Shown: piece by piece, positions 11,573-19,840 of the stretch
Numbering within the stretch: the first letter of the stretch is position 1
How the letters are laid out: the number at the start of each line of letters is the position of its first letter
From: Amaurobius ferox
Taxonomy: Eukaryota > Arthropoda > Arachnida > Araneae > Amaurobiidae
DNA length: 64,000 nucleotides
Direction: 5' to 3'
Assembly (NCBI GenBank): GCA_951213105.1
Contig: OX578137.1
Location: 61,330,736-61,394,735, forward strand
The notes under the pieces: model-generated
The model's database searches: none
Told to the model about the DNA's origin: nothing
The model's input: the letters and a program-made list of their open reading frames with translations, nothing else
Position numbers and translations under genes: made by a program

Positions 11573-12361
11573 ATGAGTAATTACAGATTTAAAAAGTGCG
11601 CATCTAAGAGATGCAAATTATGTCCTGTTGCTGACCCCTTTCAAATCATCGACAATGACCATGGGTATAGACTGTTTTGTAAACCCTATAACACCATATA
11701 CTGTATTACATGTATATCTTGTCAAACTAAGTATATCGGACAAACTAAAAATCCTTTGCATATTAGAATTAACTTACACAGAAGTCAAATTGGAAAATCC
11801 CAGAAACATGCGATACCGGTTTCTAACCTGGAATTAAGACATTTTCAGAATCATGATTTTACTATGATCGCAGTTACTATACTAAATATAGTACCCAGGC
11901 TTCAAGAAAGATTATGGTGGGAGAGTACACATATTAAACAGCACAATACAGCCTACCCATATGGGCTCAACATTGTAATTTACAATGAGACCTTCAATAT
12001 GGAATATTGCAGTAATGATAAAACACAGCCAGTGTCAAGAACTTTTTCTCAAAACAAAACCCATCTCTGGCATAGAGGGAAAAAACACAAAAAGATCAGT
12101 TATAAGCGTACGGTGGAAGAAATCCAAAGATTTATCGAAAAATTCAAAAATGACACAACAACTAATATAAGTTGGATAAAAAACGTTATTTATGGAATAA
12201 GACTTAAATATCTGCCACGAATATGGCAATATGTGTTGCAATATACTTCTACTGACCCTCATGAACATACAGAGGAGAATTGTAAATTTATGGCAATGAT
12301 ATTGGATATGATTAAGTTAAAAGCCAGTAAGCATCATATTGAATTGAACCCTCAAAAATAG
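11573..12361 (+). CDS. GIY-YIG endonuclease region of Penelope-like element
   Basis: Encodes the DNA-nicking half of the retroelement. From ATG 11573 the protein has FKKCASKRCKLCP, a cysteine cluster of zinc-finger type. Next come YCITCISCQTKYIGQT (the GIY-YIG core, also with a CxxC pair), HIRINLHR (the conserved Arg) and RLQERLWWESTH (the catalytic Glu), ending in the conserved PYGLN. A basic linker follows and the frame stops at TAG 12359-12361, in the same frame as the RT portion that starts 24 bases later. The frame is open upstream to ATG 11525, but that codon lies in the 3' end of the neighbouring HINE-like repeat, so I prefer 11573. In the relatives nuclease and RT form one protein, so the stop is probably a disabling mutation rather than a true end. 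Confidence 0.75.
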   Translation: MSNYRFKKCASKRCKLCPVADPFQIIDNDHGYRLFCKPYNTIYCITCISCQTKYIGQTKNPLHIRINLHRSQIGKSQKHAIPVSNLELRHFQNHDFTMIAVTILNIVPRLQERLWWESTHIKQHNTAYPYGLNIVIYNETFNMEYCSNDKTQPVSRTFSQNKTHLWHRGKKHKKISYKRTVEEIQRFIEKFKNDTTTNISWIKNVIYGIRLKYLPRIWQYVLQYTSTDPHEHTEENCKFMAMILDMIKLKASKHHIELNPQK

Positions 12362-12385
12362 AAGATAATTACAAAGGAATTTTTT

Positions 12386-14058
12386 ATGACTACTTTTAAA
12401 AACAATATTTTTGACAGAATTCCTTTCACTTCTATTTTGAATGGAATTAATAAATTTTTACCAATCTCTTTTATTACAGTTAAATTTAATTACCGTTATG
12501 TTTGTACTAACGGCAGAAAAAGATACAACTATAGTCATATATGTAAGAATGCCTCGTTGTATGATGTGGAAGAGTGTAATTGCAAGAACAGTGTATATAG
12601 TGACCCATATCACAAACATATTATTACAGGAAACTTAAATTTTATTGAAGACCAACAACTAAAAAATATTTTTAAATTGGGAACTAAGTTTCGAGAACAA
12701 GAATTTGAGAGTGTATATGATGATTTACATAACGAGCTGAATCAATTCATTTACCGTTTAGCTGTGAAATACAGTGTTCCTGTTCAGACATTTGCTGAAT
12801 GGAGATATCATTTAACTAATGGTTTCAAAATGTACTATCAAAAGAGATGCCAAAATACCAAAGTATCCTCCATACCTAGATCAATCTAAAACATCAGAGA
12901 TAGCTTTGTAATCACTTATACAGATAAAATCGTGGCTAATTACGCATTTACATGTAAAAAATATTATGTGGAAAATTTACAGAAGTGTTACCTTGATCAG
13001 GATATGTATACATCGGTATCACATAATAGTAAAACATTGACCAATCGGATCAAAGCCTTATACAAAAGAATTGATATTGATCTTAAAAATGATAAGTTCC
13101 CTTATTTAGTGCTTATACCAAAGTTGCATAAGGAACCCGTTAAATTCCGCACCGTCACCGTAGGATGCGGAACTTATTTAACCATTGCTAACTTAAAACT
13201 TTTAAATATCCTGAAGCAAGTTATGATTCACCTTCAAAATCAGGGAACTGTTATTATCAAGAACAGCCATGATGTCATTAAAAGACTAAATTCTGTGACA
13301 AGGAATTGCGATTCAGAAGTTATGATTTTCGCGATCTTTTCAATAATATTGATAATGCACAACTTTACCTTATATTGAAGGAATTACATGAGTTACATGA
13401 TTTGAAAAAGAACATTACATATCACAAATATATGGACCTTATCAATCTGGTTTTGAGGGAAAATATACTTTTTGACGGAAAATGCTATTATAAACATATT
13501 AAAGGAATTCCAATGGGAGGAGGTTGCTCATCAATATTGGCTGACATATATCTCACTAAATATGAGCATGGAACACACCTATTATATGAGATACCGTACT
13601 TTCGTTATGTTGATGATGTGCTGTATGGATATAATGAAAATGCACCAGTATTCGAATTCGATTTTTACCCCAATGGTTTGGAATTGGTTGAAAATAAACG
13701 TGCAGAGGATGGATCGGTGAATTTCTTGGATATCACCATTAAGTACAATACAAGGAATGGAATTTATACGAGTCTACACGACAAAAGAACAAGTTATGAA
13801 ATAAAAATTAACCATATCATCAATTGGAAAACGAACCTTTCAAGATTTATTTTTAGAAATATACTTTTGGGACATTTCAAAAGAAACCAAATTTGCAACA
13901 CTTTAGGAAAGGATTGCATATCCAGTAACAAGGGGATAATATTAGATGCATTAAGAGAGAATTACCCAGTTAATTTCCTGAAGAAATATTATAATTCATT
14001 TTTCAACAATAAAAATGAAGCAAATTCATTCAAAAGGGATTTTATTGAATTGGGATAG
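12386..14058 (+). pseudogene. Reverse transcriptase region of Penelope-like element
   Basis: First part (12386-12889) carries the pre-RT region with CNCKN, then HIITGNLNFIEDQQLKN and KFREQEFE, typical of Penelope-like proteins. An in-frame TAA at 12887-12889 interrupts it, and the same frame continues as RDSFVITYTDK. The next part has LIPKLHKEPVKFRTVTVGCG and LLNILKQVMIH. A one-base loss near 13286 (clear against the copy at 8484-9713) shifts the frame. The last part (13306-14058) contains DFRDLFNNID, GIPMGGGCSSILADIYL, the catalytic FRYVDDVLYGY and the thumb region with INHIINWKTNLSRFIFRNIL. All RT core motifs are present but not in one frame, so this copy is inactive. Confidence 0.85.
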
Positions 14059-14346
14059 TTTCTGCATATCACTTGAAGACTTGCACATGCCCATAGTTAC
14101 TTATATAATAGGAGATTTTGTGTTTCTTCATTTGTGCGTTTCTTGACTTCCATTCTCGGTGGTCTGTTTCTCCATGTTTGGGTGCTTCTGACTAGGCACG
14201 TATGGGGGATCAACCTTTGCAATGCATTGGTTCCGTGAGCGTTTGCCCGGGCTGGAAAAGCAGCTTTAAACGGGATTGAGGAGTCGCAATCCTCCTCTGC
14301 CATTGTATGCATTGTATTTGGTTTCCCCTACATTGAACTTTATCCT
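14059..14346 (+). other. 3' untranslated region of the Penelope-like element
   Basis: This stretch follows the RT stop and matches, in reverse, 8484-8767 beside the truncated copy. The similarity ends at GAACTTTATCC in both copies. Each is followed by TA-rich sequence, which is common for Penelope-like insertion sites. Reverse-strand open frames in this tail (for example 14097-14312) are shadows. Confidence 0.7.
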
Positions 14347-14354
14347 TTATCTAC

Positions 14355-14356
<2 letters not shown>

Positions 14357-14407
<51 letters not shown>

Positions 14408-14561
14408 AGTTATAAAGATGATATAATTTAGAATATTTGAAGTGAAATAGAGATGCATCAGTTGAGCTATCATTGCTAACTGATCATTGCTTGCATCAGT
14501 TTGCTACCCAGAATAAAACTCAAGAGAAGGCTATTCATATACAAGAAATACACACACACAC

Positions 14562-14614
<53 letters not shown>
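14357..14614. repeat. TA microsatellites
   Basis: Two long AT dinucleotide tracts, at about 14357-14408 and 14568-14614, separated by unique sequence. Both are immediately downstream of the Penelope-like element. Confidence 0.9.
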
Positions 14615-14617
<3 letters not shown>

Positions 14618-14625
14618 TATACAGG

Positions 14626-14860
14626 GTGTCTCAAAATGTTTGACCCGATATTAAATGGCTGTAATTTTGTAACAATTAATCGTGTATTAAATTAATATAT
14701 ATCACATGAAAGAGAAAATTTCCAAGTTTTATAATGTCCAGTTCTATTACGTTTGAGACTTCGTAATAGACAGTAAAAGGATTAAAGAGCAGCATTTGCG
14801 CCTGTTCCTTGGTAATATTAATGTACATCTTTGTGATTGCGTATTGCACTTGTCGTATAT
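14626..14860 (+). mobile_element. Possible end of a terminal-inverted-repeat transposon
   Basis: ACAGGGTGTCTCAAAATGTT directly after a TA tract resembles the outer end of a DNA transposon inserted at TA. No matching opposite end or transposase was found nearby, so this is weak. Confidence 0.25.
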
Positions 14861-14924
14861 TGTGTATATATATATATATAAATATATATTTAAAAGGAAT
14901 TTATTTTAACTTTATATTTATTTA

Positions 14925-16540
14925 AATATTTAGGTTTACAAAGATAATGTTCATTTTGGAAAGATTAAAATTGATATATCCATGCTTATCGTATAGCACC
15001 GTCCTCTTAGAGCAAAACTGCCAAATTTGATGCTACTCGTTTGAGTCCCTGAGTATAGTCTGCTTGAATTAAAAATTGCCTATTTAATCTTACAGTGAGT
15101 ATTTATATGTAACATATTCTTTAGCGAGTGCTCTCCAGGAAATTTTGAAGTCTGTGACTGCTCGAGGGCGGTTAAATTTGCGGACCCCAGATGTACACCA
15201 TTATTTGGCCGTGAAAGATGCAAAGTTACTGCATTATGTAGGGAAAAATTGTAAGGAGAATGAAGGAATAAAATTGACTTATGTATGGAGAAGAAATAAA
15301 GTCATTGCATTATGTAAAGAAAAAATAATTATGTCGGGAAAAGATTGTTAGGAGTATATTATGTATGTATGGAGAAGAAGTAAAGTCATTGCATTATGTA
15401 CAAAAAAATAATTATGTTGGGAAAAGATTATTAGGAGTATATAAGGAGAAAATTGCATTATGTAGAGAAAAGGTGTAAAGTCATTGCATTATATGCTAGA
15501 CATATCAGACTTTTATATTTTAATGTTACATTTCTTAATTGCGCAAAACGCTTATATATATAACTCGTATGTATATACCGCGTACATTTCAAGATAATTT
15601 TTTTGAAAAAATGACCGCTAAGCTTTCTAAATGTCATCACCTCCTGCAGTCTTTGGAATCGCGCCAAATATTAAAATGCATTTTCTTTTAATGTAATTAC
15701 TCATTAATGATTTCATACCCCAGCAGGATAAAATATAGAATCTTGATCCCCAAACCTCTGTCACCGTAATTACTTTTGATAGAACTTTAATTAAAATAAG
15801 TTCACATTAATAAGAACTCCCATTCACAGTCTTTCAGCAAGATAGCAATGTCAGCCTAATATTATGGAAACTGTCATTGATGCAAAGCTGTTTAAGTTGA
15901 TAGGAAGATTTCTTTTATTAAATTACAACAACGATATAATCAGTATGCTAAAATTTAAAGTTTCTCTCATTAACTTTCGTTTCATGGAGATATTTTACTT
16001 CTGTTACACCAAACTGTTGATATTGCAGTCTAAATGTTTTGATAAATTTTTAATCCTCCCATTGCTTTTTACCTAGCCCCCTAGTACTGCTAGCGCCTGT
16101 GACTATTGTTGCCATTTCGAACTTCTAACGTCTGTTTATTTAGTTTGTTAGAATCTGATACATGCGACCGCCTTTTTGTCGACAAAGGTTGAGCATTCCC
16201 ATCCAACAGGCCCAGAAGAGAACAGCAGCTGAAACTGGTCAATGAGAACAATTGCACGCATCAAGAAAGATGCAAATAATTCACTGTGTCGCTAACGCGA
16301 AAGAGATCCGAGAAATATGGGAATGCAGTGATCTCAGCCAAAAAATTTTGGAAAATTTGAACATAGTTTTCTCAGTACTTTCGCAAATTTTCCGAATCAA
16401 AAATAAAGAGAAAATAAATATGAGTCTGTAGCGAAAGTCATATGCTGCCCACATCAGATTTTCCCGTTTTGGAGATGAATCATTAATTCATACGCGAAAA
16501 ACGCATTATGCTTTTCTCACTAAATAAAAAGTTTAAGTCA
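14925..16540 (+). repeat. Composite dispersed repeat, copy 1 (uninterrupted)
   Basis: This segment is repeated at 37715-37924 plus 40897-42357 with the same internal order. Shared landmarks include CTTATCGTATAGCACCGTCC, GACTGCTCGAGGG, a run of degenerate GCATTATGTA units (about 15225-15500), TAGCCCCCTAGTACTGCTAG and, near its end, a HINE-type 3' tip (about 16436-16465). A more diverged relative of its right part lies at 51700-52285. No coding capacity. It carries the empty site for the HINE-like insertion found in copy 2. Confidence 0.75.
15864..16076 (+). other. Unrecognised 70-codon open frame inside the repeat
   Basis: An open frame rich in Phe, Leu and Ile within the composite repeat. 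The matching frame in copy 2 near 41578 is not preserved, so it is probably not a gene. Confidence 0.15.
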
Positions 16541-16788
16541 ACTACTTCTATAAGTGAAATAATCTGAAAATTAAACTGTCCCATTGGTAGCAGCATAATT
16601 CTCACTTAAAAACAGATTACTCATTCAATCAACTTACCTGTTAAATTTCCCAAATTTTTGCTGCTTTGTCTATGCTTTTTAGATGCAATTAGCTAATTTC
16701 ATTTACAAAACCAATTCGTTTCCTTAATACTATGACTCCCTATCTGTATTACGATAAATAATTTGGCTTACGAAACCAACTGTTTTCT
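16541..16788 (+). repeat. Extension of composite repeat shared with 52040-52285
   Basis: Landmarks AATCTGAAAATTAAACT, CAACTTACCTGTTAAATTTC and GAAACCAACTGTTT recur in order just upstream of the family 2 HINE-like copy at 52286. The repeat plus HINE combination is therefore itself duplicated. Confidence 0.6.
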
Positions 16789-16927
16789 TTATTACTTTCC
16801 TTATATACATAGTATAACGTATAAGGAAAGTAGCGTGAACGGGTCGAAAATTCAAATTCAATTTTCGAAGGGAGAGCACATTTAAAGCATCCCTGAACAC
16901 GAATCAAACGTTTGTGTGGTGATGTCT

Positions 16928-16962
<35 letters not shown>

Positions 16963-17290
16963 TGTGCGTGCGTGTGTGTGTGTCAGTGAATCTGTGGAAA
17001 CGATATCTCATGAACGAATGGAACGAGTCGAACGAAATTTGGTACACAAATTACAATCTGTGGATACTGGGAGCCTATTGTTTTTATACGCAATCGAATG
17101 TCAGAACCACCCTAAGTTTTCGAATGAAATTTTGAAAACATCAAAATATCAAATATTTTAATAAAGTTGCTCAAATAGTCATTTCTTAGTCAATTTTTAT
17201 TAAAAAACGATTGACATAAACTTTAAAACGTTAGCATGAACTGATCTTGATAAATTGCACATTTTTCAAACAAATATATCAAAAAATTAT
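16789..17290 (+). mobile_element. HINE-like element, family 2, 5' part
   Basis: 5' hairpin ACTTTCCTTATATA...GGAAAGTA, then the TCGAAAATTC-AATTTTCGA block, a GT microsatellite (16930-16983), and the conserved internal region down to TTGCACATTTTTC. The 3' half is missing. Confidence 0.65.
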
Positions 17291-17699
17291 TTGTATTGAA
17301 ATTAACCACAAAGACAGTGAAATTTAGCATTCGTGGTGATTGTACTAGAGAGAATAAAATTCCCTACTTCTAGATTATATGCTGATTTTAACGAAACTAT
17401 TATAATTTTATTTTTAGCACGAGTTTGAGCTGTACCTATTACCTACTTATACTCAGGTGAAACATCTATATTAAAATGAAATTGGTATTTATTTCATATC
17501 ATGTGAAATATAAACATATTTTGCGACTTGGTAGATATCAAAATTCAAAACTAGTATAAAAGGTGTATTTTCTTTCGAATTGAACGTGCTAAAGTCGAGT
17601 AAATAATGGGTGTATAAATAGATCTATTTCGTAATATTACGTATAAAAACAATCGTATATAACGATTTTTACAATTGTTTTAATGAAATATTTTTACAA

Positions 17700-17986
17700 A
17701 TTCTTTAAATGCATGAAAAGCACGCAATATCACAAGACAATTTATGTCAGCGTTCCAAACTAAGTATCATTTGATGTATGTTGATAAAATATTTTTTTAC
17801 TTATTATTTATCCTGTTTTTTATGATCTTCCTAGGAAATCAATCATTAATTCGAAGGCTTTCACTGCCAACTCGCAGTTAAATCAATAGAGTTCTAGTAT
17901 TTACAGATTGTGATAATTGCGCCAAATTTAATTCATTTCGCCAATTAATTTTTCAGATATATCGTCCACAATTATACAAACCCATA
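17700..17986 (-). mobile_element. Diverged HINE-like element, family 2, reverse strand, interior part
   Basis: Reverse-strand similarity to family 2 is visible from about 17860 (TTTACAGATTGTGAT...GCCAAATTTAATTC...ATATCGTC). It continues after the Tc1 insertion at 18323-18480. This is an old copy with many changes. Confidence 0.45.
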
Positions 17987-17988
17987 TA

Positions 17989-18320
17989 CAGGGTCGAGTT
18001 ACATTATTGTGAACTGTCCGCAAGTGGTTGGGGAAGCACACTTCAAAGTACTTCCATCGACCCTAAATTCCAAGACTTAAGCCCAATTGAACATCTGTGG
18101 GACCACCGCGACCGAGTTAGTAGATCTACGGATTCTCCACCACGCAACCTCCAGCAGCTGTCAGATGCACTGCATTTAGCATGGCTCCACATACCTGTAA
18201 AGACCTTCCAGCACCTTACTGAGTCATTCCCAGCCAGTCTAGCTGGCTGATGTTAGCACTGCACACTGCTGTTACTCCGGATATTAGCTGGTGATCACAA
18301 TAATGTGACTGAACTGTGTA
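17989..18320 (+). mobile_element. Internally deleted Tc1-type transposon
   Basis: The ends are inverted copies: the left begins CAGGGTCGAGTTACATTATT and the reverse complement of the right begins CACAGTTCAGTCACATTATT, both next to TATA, fitting TA insertion. Between them lies only the C-terminal part of a Tc1-family transposase. It inserted into the TA/CA-rich microsatellite region of an old reverse-strand HINE-like copy. Confidence 0.75.
18073..18251 (+). pseudogene. Tc1-type transposase, C-terminal remnant
   Basis: The translation gives LSPIEHLWDHRDRV followed by PRNLQQLSDALHLAWLHIP and FQHLTESFPASLAG before a stop. This is the conserved end of Tc1-family transposases (the third catalytic acid region sits just before LSPIEHLWD). 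The DNA-binding and first two catalytic regions are absent, so no activity is possible. Confidence 0.8.
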
Positions 18321-18322
18321 TA

Positions 18323-18480
18323 ATACGTACACATATACCAATATCTACACAGAAATTTACTTCAGAAACGTTCGATTCGAGCGTTAGATATTCCAAAAAG
18401 CATGCAAAATCGTCAAAAACTCGAATTGGAACTTTCATCTCATTTCAATACTTTTTCTATACTATTTCATAAATAAAGTA
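18323..18480 (-). mobile_element. Diverged family 2 HINE-like element, 5' end
   Basis: Continuation beyond the Tc1 insertion: ACTTCAGAAACGTTCGATTC, then CGTCAAAAACTCGAATTG and CAATACTTTTTCTATAC, matching the reverse of the family 2 5' region in order. Confidence 0.5.
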
Positions 18481-19200
18481 AAAATTTTTAAGAATTTCAA
18501 TAAAGTTTTATCATACATTCTTTAAACTTATCCGTATTGAATTTCAATATATTCACAGCTAAAAAAGGGCTTTCTTAAAATATATATTTTTATATTATAG
18601 CTGAATTTTTCCACAATGTAATGCTGTTATAAAGTGGACTGAATTGAAGAAAACATGTTTCGTCAAAGAATAAGATTGCAAAATTGCGTTATCTATCATA
18701 CCTGAGATTTCTAATATTGAAACCTCGTTGTATTCAAAGAAAGGACAGTTTTATGTATTGCTATGGTATTCCTTGACATGTAATAAATGTGATAAATAGT
18801 TGGCAGTTGAAAATATATCTCTCTATGGACAAAAAATAATGAAAATCATGATTTCGTTTATGAATAAAGCTATATTGAATACGTAAGCCGGGGAAAGTGA
18901 TATTAATGCATATAAAGTAGTTCAATCTGATGTCTTGAAAAATCAGAAATAAAAATAATGTGTTAGTAACAGAATAAGTAGTTTATTTAAAGTAGCATTC
19001 AGTTTTAAAGGAAAGAAAATGCTTTGTACTTCGGGATAAAACGACAGAGCAACTGCACCCCCATGGCATATGACTGTCCCATACAGTCTCAAAATATATT
19101 TTCTTTCTTCTCGTCTGTCAAGATAGATGTCAAGTAATCGTAAAAACAAACGCCTACTTTGTGATGATGTGATTGATATGTTTTAATAGAATGTTTTATA
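18481..19200. other. No gene seen
   Basis: AT-rich intergenic sequence. Short reverse frames at 18943-19149 and 19089-19277 are unrecognised and overlap repeat sequence. Confidence 0.5.
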
Positions 19201-19204
19201 GTGA

Positions 19205-19434
19205 TTGATATGTCTTTACTTTCCCTACATACTATATGTAGGGTATGTTTAGGGGAAAATTGTAATGTGAGATGCATTAATGTGACTGATATGTCTTTAT
19301 TTTCCCTACATACAGAGTATGTGGGGAATGTATAGGGAAATAATTGTTACGAGATCAAAAGTTAGAATTCAAATGTTAACCGAATAGCAAATTCCAAGCA
19401 CCCCTGAGCTCGAATCGAAAGTTTTGAGGTGATG
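19205..19434 (+). mobile_element. Two HINE-like 5' ends in tandem
   Basis: Two successive imperfect hairpins (CTTTACTTTCCCTACATAC at about 19213 and TTTATTTTCCCTACATAC at about 19297) precede the conserved block with GAGCTCGAATCGAAA and GAGGTGATGTCTGT. The second is cut in its GT-rich tract by the 5S-headed SINE. Confidence 0.5.
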
Positions 19435-19447
19435 TCTGTATTTGTGT
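19435..19447. repeat. Left target duplication of the 5S-headed SINE
   Basis: TCTGTATTTGTGT, matched by TCTGTGTTTGCGT at 19828-19840 with two mismatches. Confidence 0.65.
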
Positions 19448-19827
19448 TGTTGTTGTTGAGATCCAGACCGTCCGACCTACCAGAAAGGTGTAAGGTAACC
19501 ATTTGGACGGCCGGGAAGTGCCACCCAATTTAGACCGGAACCCAGTGGGGGAAGCATCCACAGAGACAGTACCCTCCTTCTCCTACCACCAACTACTCGG
19601 AAGGACTTACGGACCCACATGTTTAACGTGATCGTACTCCACATGAACACGGCGGCAGTTGTGGCAGCGTGCAAAACCAGCGTTCAAACCACCGGGCCAC
19701 CGCGCCCCAAATGTGCCAACAGCACGCGGTGTTCCCAGGTGGTCACCCATCCAAGTACTAACCGCGCCCGATGGTGCTTGACTTCGGTGAGCTAACGAGA
19801 ACCGGTGTTTTCAGCACGGTAGGGCCG
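19448..19827 (-). mobile_element. SINE with 5S rRNA head and tRNA-like second module
   Basis: On the reverse strand the element opens with about 114 nt of 5S rRNA sequence. A GCGGTGGCCCGGTGG box-A-like block comes next, then a body containing CGTTAAAC, GTCCTTCCGAG and GGTCTAAATTGGGTGGCAC, and a CAA-repeat tail. A 13 bp imperfect target duplication flanks it. The body is shared with SINEs at 48826-49116 and 49252-49432, which do not have the 5S head. A 5S-derived SINE is called SINE3 in the literature; assignment to that class is inference. Confidence 0.8.
19714..19827 (-). rRNA. 5S rRNA-derived sequence (SINE head)
   Basis: Reverse-strand sequence contains GAAAACACCGGTTCTCGT, CACCGAAGTCAAGCA, TCGGGCGCGGTTAGTACTTG, GATGGGTGACCACCTGGG and CCGCGTGCTGTTGGCA in the order and spacing of animal 5S rRNA, starting a few bases into the gene. 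The internal promoter region (around AGTACTTGGATGGGTGACC) is intact, so it could recruit TFIIIA/Pol III. It continues directly into SINE sequence with no terminator T-run, so I treat it as part of the SINE rather than a functional 5S gene. Confidence 0.85.
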
Positions 19828-19840
19828 TCTGTGTTTGCGT

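Larger units (their letters stand above)
11542..14346 (+). mobile_element. Penelope-like element with upstream GIY-YIG nuclease (Naiad-like)
   Basis: A contiguous retroelement copy with a GIY-YIG endonuclease region first, then a cysteine-containing linker and a Penelope-type reverse transcriptase, then a 3' untranslated region shared with the copy at 8484-9713 up to the GAACTTTATCC end. The nuclease-first order is the permuted arrangement described for Naiad/Chlamys elements, rather than the RT-then-nuclease order of canonical Penelope. It is disabled by two in-frame stops and one frameshift. The left end abuts a family 1 HINE-like copy, so the native 5' end is not visible. Confidence 0.85.

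Noticed and set aside
15145..15351. 68-codon frame in the composite repeat
   Set aside because: It lies over degenerate GCATTATGTA units and is not conserved in the second copy.
19376..19674. Two reverse open frames of 61 and 65 codons
   Set aside because: They fall within the 5S-headed SINE body and have no protein-like features.
19714..19827. Stand-alone 5S rRNA gene
   Set aside because: It lacks the first few bases and a terminator, and is fused to SINE sequence within one target duplication.
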